Of a stretch of DNA of 64,000 bases, positions 9,832-18,496 are shown piece after piece. A model generated the notes under the pieces. It searched no databases and had not been told where the DNA came from. It saw only the letters and a list, made by a program, of their open reading frames with translations. Source of the DNA: Candidatus Hydrogenedentota bacterium (lineage in GTDB: Bacteria; UBA8481; J006). The number at the start of each line of letters is the position of its first letter. The stretch's first letter is position 1. The stretch spans positions 54,635 to 118,634 of the forward strand of contig RFFU01000084.1 of NCBI GenBank assembly GCA_003697085.1. Reading direction: 5' to 3'. A program made the translations under genes and the position numbers.

Positions 9832-10020
9832 CTGGCGAAAAATAGACACCTTTTGCCGAATCGTGTTGGTCCCTTACTGGGCGAAACCCCGCAAATGATC
9901 GGGGCGGCCGAAAGGTGGTCCTCTACGAACCCGTTTTTCCAGCCAAGATGCCGGCACTCCCAGGAATGCCTGTTTACCTAAAGTTGATCCTGCCCACAGT
10001 TTGCCATGCACCCGTTCTCG
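9832..10020 (+). repeat. dispersed ~185-bp element, copy A (second copy at 59131-59320)
   Basis: Aligned by eye with copy B: CCGAATCGTGT, GCGAAACCCCGC..GGGGCGGCCGAAAGGTG.TCCTC, AAGATGCC, CTCCCAGGAATGCCT.TTTACCTAAA.TTGA.CCTGCCCACA.TTTGCCATGCAC. Confidence 0.85.
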
Positions 10021-10281
10021 GCATGAAGGGATCTTTGTGTGATACGGAACCGCGTTTTCATTCTTTTCTCGCTTTCGGCCTTGCCCACAGCCTTTTTGAA
10101 CGCCTTCGCGAAGCCCGTTTTTTCGGACGGATCCTTATCGTGTTCCTCGAGAAGTCGTACCTTTCCCAATCTTTCGAGCGAATCAAAAAAACACAGGGTC
10201 GGCAACGATGCAGACGCTGTTCGAGGCGGCGATTATATTGTTTGGAAGGGAAAACTCGGTTCAGCGAAATTTTTGGAAATC

Positions 10282-11445
10282 TCACCGGTCGCACAACAGA
10301 ACGTGTTCCAGGCGCGCCGCGTATCGTTTCTTCGAGAAGTGCTTCGCGGCGTATTCGGCCCGGATGCGGCGTTTTCGAGATTCCGCCGGTTCCTCCAAGA
10401 GCCGTTCAACGAGCGCGAGGAAAGAGCGTTTTCGTTCCGGACGATAGAGTTCCGTTCCTTCGGGAACGATCTCGCGGACGACGGGCAGATCCGGCGCGGC
10501 CACAGGGAGACCGGCCCCGAGGTATTCGAGGATCTTGATCGGTGAACAGCCCTGTTCTTCATTCCGCCGGCCCCGCCGAAGACAAGCCAAACCGATATGG
10601 GATTTCCGAACAAGAGCTGCGGCCTGGTACGGCTCGAGGTTCTTCTCAAAACGGATATGCTCTCTCAGCTTGAGCCTCCGTGCCAATACCTCGTAAGCAC
10701 GAACGAAGCGCTTGTTGCCGGACACGGCGAGAATCAGCTGACAGTCGGAACGGGTCCGCAGAGGATTTCGCAACGATGTCAGCAGAAAATCGACTCCCTG
10801 CCACGGACTCAACGTTCCCGTGTAAATCAGCGTCTTCTTCTCGAATTTCTCCTTTTGATGAAAGAACAACTCCGTGTCGAACCCGTTCGGAACGACAGCG
10901 ATCTCTTTTCGAACTCCCCGGCGGCGCAAGAAGCGCTCCGTTACTGAGGAGACGCAGATGATTCTTTCACTCCGTTCCAGAACCTCCTGTTCTTCCCGCC
11001 GGATTTTCTCGATCAAGCGTTCGTTACGGTTCAGATCGGGAAAATGATAGGGAAGTTCGATAGATGGCAGAGCGTTCACTTCGAAGTACGTTCGTGGAAT
11101 GTGCTCGACGAGCACGGCTCCTTCCCAAGGTGAACGGAAATAGGCCGTCTCGAAAGATTCCTCGGAAAGGAATTGACGAAGCGCGCCGCGAAACGCCAGT
11201 GCTCGTTCGAGGTAATTCGGAACCTGTAGGCCGACGCGGATATGCCGAACCGTTCCTCGATACGTAACCTCGATGCCAGGACGATTCCGAAGAGAAAAGA
11301 GCGTTACATCGAAAAGGCGCTCCAGCACCTCGAGATCGGCGGCAATATGTTGCGAAGCGCCTTTCACCGAAGGAAAGAGGTCGAAGGATGCGAAGAGTAA
11401 TCTCGGTTTGGGATGGCTTTCTTTTTTCCTTGTCATCGCTGCCAC
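10282..11445 (-). CDS. glycosyltransferase family 4 (group 1)
   Basis: C-terminal SPIKILEYLGAGLPVAAPDLPVVREIVPEG donor-binding signature; VVPNGFDTELF and YTGTLSPWQGVDFLL motifs. Confidence 0.88.
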   Translation of the reverse strand: MAAMTRKKESHPKPRLLFASFDLFPSVKGASQHIAADLEVLERLFDVTLFSLRNRPGIEVTYRGTVRHIRVGLQVPNYLERALAFRGALRQFLSEESFETAYFRSPWEGAVLVEHIPRTYFEVNALPSIELPYHFPDLNRNERLIEKIRREEQEVLERSERIICVSSVTERFLRRRGVRKEIAVVPNGFDTELFFHQKEKFEKKTLIYTGTLSPWQGVDFLLTSLRNPLRTRSDCQLILAVSGNKRFVRAYEVLARRLKLREHIRFEKNLEPYQAAALVRKSHIGLACLRRGRRNEEQGCSPIKILEYLGAGLPVAAPDLPVVREIVPEGTELYRPERKRSFLALVERLLEEPAESRKRRIRAEYAAKHFSKKRYAARLEHVLLCDR

Positions 11446-11491
11446 TGAAAGAGAAAATATCCTACATCCTCGGAGGGGAGTAAAGATTCGG

Positions 11492-12730
11492 GTGAATACG
11501 GGGCAAACAGAATTTTATCTTTTTTTCGGTGGCGAGCGCAAGGGGCCCGTTGATTTCGAAACGGTCCGAGAGTGGCTGCAAAATAAAACTCTTTCTCTCG
11601 ACGATCAGATCTACGACGAGGAAAGGAAGGAATGGGTCCCTCTGAGCGCGACTCCTTTCGCCCAAATGGTTTCTTCCCCATCCGAGGTGATCTCGAAGGA
11701 AGCCGTTGAAGCGGAAAGCGCCGGCCTGCCCGCACAGGGCGCCGCTTCGGCCTCTTCCTCGGAAACCGCCGGCGGGGCTGCTGTATCGGGGGGAGAAAAC
11801 CAAACCGGTAGGACCGCAACGCCCGGGAAAAGAAAACGACCTCGGCCGACAGTCAAGGACGTTCTCGGGAAAGAATTTTTACTCGAAGATACACGGAGAA
11901 AGAAACACTTTCTCGAAATGCTCGATGCGATCAGGGAGGGAGACAAGTACGCCGAGGAGAAAGAAAAGAGGTATGGAACGATTACGATAACGGCTTTTGT
12001 GCTGACGTTCCTCAGTGCTTTCGGGATCGGGTTTTTGAGAGGCGGTTCTTATCTTTTCGTTATTCTTCCCGGCGTTGTCTTTGGTCTGGGTGCCCTCACG
12101 GGTATTGTTTCCTCTCTTTTTTGGCTTCATTGGAAGAAACTCAATATCGAAGATCGGCGTTACAACTTCGGGTATCTCGTTCTTCAAGTCCTCGGCGTGG
12201 ACATTCCCGACTCGGAAAAGATTCGGCTTAGGATCGACTTCCGGCCCTCAAGGAAGAAGGTCTTTCTCGCGGAAAAGAAGGTACCGATGCCACCAAATCG
12301 CCGGGGCGCCAAGAGGATGAAGAATGTCTATGTGCAGAAATGGTTTGAATGCGAAGGCCGATTTCGCGATGGAACGCATTTTCTGATCGAGGTCACCGGC
12401 ATTCTCGATCTCATTCGGATCGCGGGGCGGTCTTCGAGAGGGAAGTACAAAGTGAAGTGGAAAGAGAAGAGACACGAGGAGATCACGACGTATCTCTCTT
12501 TGAAGGGCCGTTCCGTCGATCTTTCCGCGGCGCGTTTTCAAGGAACCGGGTGGCAATTCAAAACCGAAGGGCGCGAAGGGGTCTATCTTCATCCCGCTCT
12601 GAGATGTATCGCGAAGGTGCGCGGAGGAAAACTTGCCTTGACGCTCAAGAGCAAGAATGCCCCCGTTGAGGATCAGCGATTTCTGAATTCACTTCTTTCT
12701 GTTTACCGCCTCTTGGAGACCGCGGCATGA
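11492..12730 (+). CDS. GYF_2-like domain protein with two central TM segments
   Basis: In the 11273..12730 frame the coding signal appears to start near GTG 11492: VNTGQTEFYLFFGGERKGPVDFETVREWLQNKTLSLDDQIYDEERKEWVPLSATPFAQ; TM segments ITAFVLTFLSAFGIGFL and YLFVILPGVVFGLGALTGIVSSLFWL. Confidence 0.65.
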   Translation: MNTGQTEFYLFFGGERKGPVDFETVREWLQNKTLSLDDQIYDEERKEWVPLSATPFAQMVSSPSEVISKEAVEAESAGLPAQGAASASSSETAGGAAVSGGENQTGRTATPGKRKRPRPTVKDVLGKEFLLEDTRRKKHFLEMLDAIREGDKYAEEKEKRYGTITITAFVLTFLSAFGIGFLRGGSYLFVILPGVVFGLGALTGIVSSLFWLHWKKLNIEDRRYNFGYLVLQVLGVDIPDSEKIRLRIDFRPSRKKVFLAEKKVPMPPNRRGAKRMKNVYVQKWFECEGRFRDGTHFLIEVTGILDLIRIAGRSSRGKYKVKWKEKRHEEITTYLSLKGRSVDLSAARFQGTGWQFKTEGREGVYLHPALRCIAKVRGGKLALTLKSKNAPVEDQRFLNSLLSVYRLLETAA

Positions 12731-12758
12731 GAGGTGAAAAAAGGAAAGGAAAGATGGG

Positions 12759-13130
12759 ATGAAGTGCGCCGAGGAAGCCGGGTTTCTTATGAAGCGAGCA
12801 TGCGAGAATATTGCAAGCCGAAACTGCGATGTCTGCCGGAAACCGATTTGCACCCAACACACCCGTACCATCGGTGAAAAACGGTATTGCATCGCCTGTT
12901 ACAAAAAGGAAGCCTTGGAAAAGAAATTCCCGCAAAGCCAAGCACGGGTTCGTGATCGTCGGCGCGGCTACAGTTACTACGATCCTTTCCTCTATCATCA
13001 TTACTATTATCACGATTACGATCCCTATTATGATTCCGTCTATGACCGTGGTGATGCCGCTCACTTCGACGAACGGGCCGATGGAATCGATTCCGACGAC
13101 GATTTCGAGAGCGATTACTTCGATTCCTAA
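12759..13130 (+). CDS. small Cys/His (B-box-like) protein with Tyr/His/Asp-rich tail
   Basis: CDVCRKPICTQHTRTIGEKRYCIACY followed by YSYYDPFLYHHYYYHDYDPYYDSVYDRGDAAHFDE; begins 29 bp after the GYF_2 gene. Confidence 0.6.
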   Translation: MKCAEEAGFLMKRACENIASRNCDVCRKPICTQHTRTIGEKRYCIACYKKEALEKKFPQSQARVRDRRRGYSYYDPFLYHHYYYHDYDPYYDSVYDRGDAAHFDERADGIDSDDDFESDYFDS

Positions 13131-14028
13131 CCCGAAGATTGCAACGGTTGGATCCGCCCGCCGAAAGACCTCTCCCCATTTCACACGGGACCGCCGTGTT
13201 CTGATCGTCGCGAACGGTTCGGGGCTGGGGCATATCACGAGAGCGCTTGCCTTGGCGAGAAGATTCCCATCCCCCGTGACGATCATCGCCAACGAGGCTC
13301 CGCCGAAAGTGATCGCCGAGAACACGACCATACTTGCGACAACGAACGAACGCGAAATTCTTCGTACCATTCGTCGCCACGAACCGGGCCCGATCGTTAT
13401 CGATACCTTTCCGCGGGGACTCCGCGGAGAACTGACGCAAATCATGCCGCATTATCCCGGCCCGCGGATTCTCCTCGCCCGTGTTCTCAATCCGCGGTAC
13501 TGGAAACGCTGCAACGTCGCCGATTTTATCGAACGACATTACGACTTCGTTTTCGTCCTCATGGATCCGGCCGGAGGAGTCGGGTTTCCGCCGAACATTT
13601 CGGGGTATCGTGTCAACCCGATTACGATTCTATCGCGTAACGAAGTTCTTTCTCGCCGCAAGGCCCGAGAGGTTCTTGGGATCCGTCGCAACGAATTCGT
13701 CGTTTACAATCCGAACGGTGATCCGATTCCACGCGCGATTCGGTCCCGAATGCGTGCGCCGTTGCGAGACATTCGGGGCGAAGAAGCAAAGGCGCGGTAT
13801 CCTTTTATGCGTTATCTCCGAGCCGTCGATCTGGCGGTTACCGGATGTGGTTACAATACTTTCCACGAACTCGTGTTGTGCCGGATCCCCGCGATCTTTA
13901 TTCCACGAAAACGAAAGTACGATTTACAAGAAGAACGCGCGAAGCGCGTGGACCTCGTAAAGCGTTGGCGCGTCAACGGCGCCGATCAGATTGCCCGAAT
14001 CCTATATCGGGACGGCCCGAGGCTTTAG
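13081..14028 (+). CDS. glycosyltransferase-like protein (GT28/MurG-type fold)
   Basis: VLIVANGSGLGHITRALALARRF N-terminal motif and AVTGCGYNTFHELVLCRIPAIFIPRKRKYDLQEERA acceptor/donor region. Frame 12811..14028; first plausible ATG is 13081, overlapping the upstream ORF by ~50 nt. Confidence 0.75.
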   Translation: MESIPTTISRAITSIPNPKIATVGSARRKTSPHFTRDRRVLIVANGSGLGHITRALALARRFPSPVTIIANEAPPKVIAENTTILATTNEREILRTIRRHEPGPIVIDTFPRGLRGELTQIMPHYPGPRILLARVLNPRYWKRCNVADFIERHYDFVFVLMDPAGGVGFPPNISGYRVNPITILSRNEVLSRRKAREVLGIRRNEFVVYNPNGDPIPRAIRSRMRAPLRDIRGEEAKARYPFMRYLRAVDLAVTGCGYNTFHELVLCRIPAIFIPRKRKYDLQEERAKRVDLVKRWRVNGADQIARILYRDGPRL

Positions 14029-15167
14029 CCTGTCGAAGGCCTATTCCGTCGTTTGCCTTCCTGTCCGCCCGCGGAACGGCTTCCTTCCCGCAACGCCTTT
14101 TCCAGAGCGGCATTACGGACGAGATACTGATCGCAACGGTGACATACACCGAGCCGCTCGTGCAGGAACCGGTCGCGAAGCCGTGTGTAAGTCTCGCCGG
14201 TGAAGATTCGCTTCAGCGGCTCGGCCCGAACGTTTCCCAGCGGCTCGATGTTGTTGTGCGTCATACAACAAAGATAAACGTCCCCGCGCGCTCCGACGAA
14301 AACGTGTATCCAAGGAATAAAGCAGAGATGCTTTTCGTAATAACCTCGGGCGTATTCTCCTGCGGCGGCCCGCGAAGTGTCCGATCCGAAGATATCGTAA
14401 TGCGCCGGCGCGGCCGGGAATCCCAACTGTTCCCGCACCAATCGCACCGCGGGCCGTATCTTTTTGTTGTAATCCGCCAGTTCCCGCTCGTTCAGATGGA
14501 GTCTCGGGCCCTTCTTTCCTCTCGTAACCTTCCCTTTCGGTGTCCCGTTGGAATAGATTCCCTTCTCGTCAACCGGCATCAGAACGACGTCCTCCGCGCC
14601 CACGCGGTGAGCCAGGTGATGAATCGCGACGGCGTCGCGATAATTCGCGGCTTGAACCACCATATTGATCCGCATTTTGATCCGGTGTTTCTTTTTCATG
14701 TTCCGTTTGCGTATCTTCTCCATCAAATCTACGGCTTTTTTGAACGACCCCTTGACGCCGCGGATGCGGTCATGAAGCGCGGATGAGGCGGCATCGAGTG
14801 AAACGGAGAGGGAACGGAACCGAACGCGGTAGAGCGCTTCGAGGTCACCGGAACGAAATCCGGCGCCGTTCGTGGTCATCGCTACGCGCAGGCCCGCTTC
14901 CGCCGCATGGGAAACGATAGCAAGCCAGTCCTTCCGCGCCGTCGGCTCGCCGCCGGAGATGTGGATCTTGCCGCAACCGAGTTCGAGAAGTTCGTCGATG
15001 ACGTTCTTCCATTCCTCGAGGGTCAATTCGTTGCGCGGAGGATTCCTCCAGTAATCACACATCCGGCACCGGAAGGGGCAAGCGTAGGTGATCTTGATCT
15101 TCCCGGACTGAAGGCGTGGGAGAAAGCCGCCGTTTGGAAGCGGTTCTGGTGGAAGTTCATCCGGCAT
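14025..15167 (-). CDS. radical SAM protein with SPASM-like C-terminal Cys cluster
   Basis: ITYACPFRCRMCDYWR (CxxxCxxC), HISGGEPTARKDW; C-terminal CFIPWIHVFVGARGDVYLCCMTHNNIEPLGNV and CHRCDQY. Confidence 0.9.
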   Translation of the reverse strand: MPDELPPEPLPNGGFLPRLQSGKIKITYACPFRCRMCDYWRNPPRNELTLEEWKNVIDELLELGCGKIHISGGEPTARKDWLAIVSHAAEAGLRVAMTTNGAGFRSGDLEALYRVRFRSLSVSLDAASSALHDRIRGVKGSFKKAVDLMEKIRKRNMKKKHRIKMRINMVVQAANYRDAVAIHHLAHRVGAEDVVLMPVDEKGIYSNGTPKGKVTRGKKGPRLHLNERELADYNKKIRPAVRLVREQLGFPAAPAHYDIFGSDTSRAAAGEYARGYYEKHLCFIPWIHVFVGARGDVYLCCMTHNNIEPLGNVRAEPLKRIFTGETYTRLRDRFLHERLGVCHRCDQYLVRNAALEKALREGSRSAGGQEGKRRNRPSTG

Positions 15168-15302
15168 AGGGGAATTCTATTCTTCTTTGCCGCCGAACGA
15201 AAATAGGAACTCTGGAACAGGAGAAGACGCTAACAAAGACAACAATGGTATCTTTGACTCCATTCCCGAAGCCAGTTCTTCGTGTTGGACGGGGGCGAGA
15301 TT

Positions 15303-15329
15303 GCCTGGGCGGTGAACCGCCGCCCAGGC
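15303..15329. other. perfect 10-bp inverted repeat (GCCTGGGCGG-7nt-CCGCCCAGGC)
   Basis: Read directly from sequence, in the intergenic region between divergent genes. Confidence 0.7.
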
Positions 15330-15500
15330 ACTTTTGGTTGGCGAGGGCCACTTTTGGCAGCGCCACTGTTTTTCCGGCGGAAAGAGGAATACCTTTCCGA
15401 GAAGGATTTCCCGACCGAATTTTCTATCAGGTAATAAGTCACGAGGCTCCCCCCGGAATCGCCGATGACGGGGGCGGAGGGGAGATGGTATCATTTTCTC

Positions 15501-16922
15501 ATGGGTGCTCGAGATTCGTCAGAGGAGTGTTGTCTAACCGGGCCCTGTCCGGATGCACGGGACCATCGCATCGCCGGTTTGCTCTTCGCGGCCTTCCTTC
15601 TCTTTGAGATCGCCTTTGCCCCGGGGCATCTCTTCTCCTACGACGAAGTGGTGATACTCGAAACGGCCCAGCAGATCCTCGATTCGGCTCAGGCCGGGCT
15701 TCCGGACACCCGGGAGATCCGGGAATACAGCAAGGTCGGCCGCGACGGAAGGCTCTATTCGAAATTCGGGATGGGAATGACAGGAGCCGTTCTTCCCTTC
15801 GCCGCTGCCGGCCGTCTTCTCGGGTTGCGCCTTTCTCCTCGCCTTCGCCGCGAGTTTTCCGATTTCATCGCCTCTTTCGCCAACGCCTTCTATCTCGCTC
15901 TCCTCGGTTCGTTCCTGTATCTTTTGATGCGGGATTATCGTCTTTCCCGCCGTGCCGGCACGGCGGCCACCGTGACGGCGATATTGGGAACGTCGTTGTG
16001 CGTCTTCGGCCGAGGACTCTTCAACGATCTCGTCACCGGGCTGGGCCTTCTCCTTGCCTTCCGGAGTGCTAGGACCAACCGTCCCTTTCTCGCCGGCAGC
16101 GCGGTCGCCATCAGCATCGCCTCCCGGCTCGAATATGTACTCGTCCTTCCCGCGTTCTTTCTCTTTGCTGGAGTTCGAAGGCGCCCGGCGCGGTTCCTCG
16201 CGCCTTTGGTCTTCACCGGCGGTCTTCTCTTTCTTTACAACGCCGCTCGCTTCGGTGCCTTCTTCGATCAGGGACAGATCAACACCGATCCGTACGACAC
16301 CTTTTCCACTCCTCTTCTCAACGGCCTGACCGGCCTTTTTCTTTCTCCGGGAAAGGGCGTCTTCTGGTACACGCCGCCGCTTCTTCTGGCCATTCTTGCG
16401 GTAGGAGATTTCTCGAGGAGGTATCGAACGGACCTGGCTGTTATTGTCGCTCTCTCGGTACCGCTCGTTATTCTGCATGCCAAATGGCATTCCTGGATGG
16501 GGGGATGGTCCTTCGGGCCGCGGCGCCTGATTGCGCTCCTTCCGCTCTGGCTTCTTCCTTCCGGCCTCGCGGTGGAAAAACTGATGAGGACGCGCCGGGG
16601 AATCGGTATCCTCGGCGGAATTTTCTGTTTCGGGTTGGCCGTTCAGAGCAGTGGTTTGCTGGTGAATTTCATGCGGGCGATTCCGACCGCTCCCGACTTC
16701 TCATCGACCCTCTGGACCTTTCGCTTCTCGGGAGCATTTCATCAGTGGCGGTATCTCTTCCGAACCGGCGACTGGGACAACTGGCTCTATTACCTTACCA
16801 GTTCCGTCCCCGCGGCGCTTGGCGGAGTTTTCGTCTTTCTCCTCGCATCCGTGCTCTCTTTTCGAGCCGCCTTTGCCTCCGCCGCGGCGGAGAACGGATC
16901 TATCGCGTCATCTTCCTCATAA
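15501..16922 (+). CDS. polytopic membrane protein, GT39/PMT-like glycosyltransferase
   Basis: FSYDEVVILETAQQIL...KFGMGMTGAVLPFAAAGRL N-terminal loop followed by many hydrophobic segments. Confidence 0.6.
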   Translation: MGARDSSEECCLTGPCPDARDHRIAGLLFAAFLLFEIAFAPGHLFSYDEVVILETAQQILDSAQAGLPDTREIREYSKVGRDGRLYSKFGMGMTGAVLPFAAAGRLLGLRLSPRLRREFSDFIASFANAFYLALLGSFLYLLMRDYRLSRRAGTAATVTAILGTSLCVFGRGLFNDLVTGLGLLLAFRSARTNRPFLAGSAVAISIASRLEYVLVLPAFFLFAGVRRRPARFLAPLVFTGGLLFLYNAARFGAFFDQGQINTDPYDTFSTPLLNGLTGLFLSPGKGVFWYTPPLLLAILAVGDFSRRYRTDLAVIVALSVPLVILHAKWHSWMGGWSFGPRRLIALLPLWLLPSGLAVEKLMRTRRGIGILGGIFCFGLAVQSSGLLVNFMRAIPTAPDFSSTLWTFRFSGAFHQWRYLFRTGDWDNWLYYLTSSVPAALGGVFVFLLASVLSFRAAFASAAAENGSIASSSS

Positions 16923-17472
16923 TCGCCGCGGCGACGGTCGGGTCCATCTGGGCCATAATGGCTGCGACGTTGCGCTCCGGCATCCTCCGGAAGATCTCGA
17001 TGACGAGGATGTCCTCCTGCTGAGCCAAAATCTTCGCCGCATCCTGAGGCTTCATACTCAAATAGAACTTGACCGCTTGTTCGTATTGCTTCTCTCGTTT
17101 CGTGTACTGTTCTTCCCGTTCCTTCAAAGCCAGTTCGCGGCGTTCCAACTCGGATTCCCACTGGGAAAGTCTTTCGCGGTCATCGTTGAGCCGTTCTTCG
17201 ACACGCCGTAATTCTTCTTCTTTCTTCTTCAAACGCTCGCGTTCCTCCCGGCGGGCTTGCTCTTCTTGCAACCTCTGGAGTTCAAGCAGTTCCTTTTCCG
17301 CGGGCGGTGGTGGATTACCGATGTATTTTCCGACCCAAGGGATTGCATGGCCCAGAGCCGTGAGCGGCCCGGCGACGTCCACGATCTCGTTCTCCTGAAG
17401 AAAATAGAGGGTTCCTCCGACCACCAGAGCGCTGGCGAGGAGAAGGAGTGGAACCAGAACACGGGAGGTCAT
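16900..17472 (-). CDS. motE: MotE-like flagellar protein (MgtE N-like C-terminus)
   Basis: N-terminal TM, long coiled coil, then MKPQDAAKILAQQEDILVIEIFRRMPERNVAAIMAQMDPTVAAAIMRKM. Confidence 0.75.
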   Translation of the reverse strand: MTSRVLVPLLLLASALVVGGTLYFLQENEIVDVAGPLTALGHAIPWVGKYIGNPPPPAEKELLELQRLQEEQARREERERLKKKEEELRRVEERLNDDRERLSQWESELERRELALKEREEQYTKREKQYEQAVKFYLSMKPQDAAKILAQQEDILVIEIFRRMPERNVAAIMAQMDPTVAAAIMRKMTR

Positions 17473-18035
17473 CGTTCTTTCGTCCCGGGACCGCCTTCCA
17501 CGAGCGACTGGTGCATTCGTTTCAAGACATCATCGACGTATTCGCGCGTTTCTCGGTAAGGCGGTACGCCACCGTATTTCTCCACCGCGCCCGGCCCGGC
17601 ATTATAAGCGGCCAGAGCCTTCTTTATGTCCCCACCGTAGCGTTCGAGAAGTGTCTTGAGATACTTCGCGCCGCCTTCCAGCGATTCCCTCGGATCGAAC
17701 GGGTTTTTGACGCCGAGCATCTTGGCCGTTTCCGGCATTAGTTGCATCAGACCTTGGGCCCCTTTCGAGGAAACGGCCGTCGGATCGAAGTTCGATTCCT
17801 TTCCCGCAACGGCGGCCAAAAGCGCCGCGTTCAATTCGTGCTTGTCCGCCACCCCTTTGATCATATCTTCCATCGCCTCCGCCGAACCTTCGGAACGACG
17901 AACGCCTCCTGCGGCACGCTCCAGTTCCGCCGCGAAGGTATCTGGTCGGGGTGTTGCGGCTCTGACGATTGTCTTGATACGAGCGCGGATTTCATCGATC
18001 CGGCGTACGACTCTCGATATACCCGTGGCGCTCAT
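17469..18035 (-). CDS. lytic transglycosylase (SLT domain), flagellar-operon encoded
   Basis: AAVAGKESNFDPTAVSSKGAQGLMQLMPETAKMLGV...LAAYNAGPGAVEKYGGVPPYRETREYVDDVL. Confidence 0.92.
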   Translation of the reverse strand: MSATGISRVVRRIDEIRARIKTIVRAATPRPDTFAAELERAAGGVRRSEGSAEAMEDMIKGVADKHELNAALLAAVAGKESNFDPTAVSSKGAQGLMQLMPETAKMLGVKNPFDPRESLEGGAKYLKTLLERYGGDIKKALAAYNAGPGAVEKYGGVPPYRETREYVDDVLKRMHQSLVEGGPGTKER

Positions 18036-18496
18036 CCGACCAAGGCCTCTTCTTCCCGCAGGCGTCGAAAACCGGCCACTCCCATTTCATCCAGTTCTTC
18101 CTGTTCCCGTCGGATTTCTTCTTCCCTCCACTCCTCGAACCGCCGTTCCCGGAGGCGCTCAAGGAGGCGGCGTTTCTTTCGCGCCTCGATCAAGTAGCGG
18201 CGTGCCTCCTCATAGCGTTCCTGTGCCTCCTCAACGGCTTTTGTCTCGCGTTCTTCTCTTCGCAATAACGCCGCTCGGTATTCATAGTCTCGGACGAGAT
18301 CCTCGATTGTCGGTCGGGCCGCCGCCACGGCCGCCCCCTTCTCGACAGCCCGGCGCAACTCTTCCCGCGTCGCGCGGAGGTTCTTCCGCGCTTCCTCCAG
18401 ATTCCGCACCGCGACGGCGAAACGCAACTTCTCGCGATCTTCTTCATGCCGTCGCACCGACAAGACCCGCTCCAACCGGAAACGAAAACGCGCCAT
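18032..18496 (-). CDS. fliJ: flagellar export protein FliJ
   Basis: Coiled-coil FRFRLERVLSVRRHEEDREKLRFAVAVRNLEEAR; immediately downstream of fliI. Confidence 0.8.
   Translation of the reverse strand: MARFRFRLERVLSVRRHEEDREKLRFAVAVRNLEEARKNLRATREELRRAVEKGAAVAAARPTIEDLVRDYEYRAALLRREERETKAVEEAQERYEEARRYLIEARKKRRLLERLRERRFEEWREEEIRREQEELDEMGVAGFRRLREEEALVG

Noticed and set aside
9832-10020. Riboswitch interpretation of the 185-bp element
   Set aside because: Copy A has no plus-strand gene directly downstream, and I do not recognise a known aptamer consensus; treated as a dispersed repeat instead.
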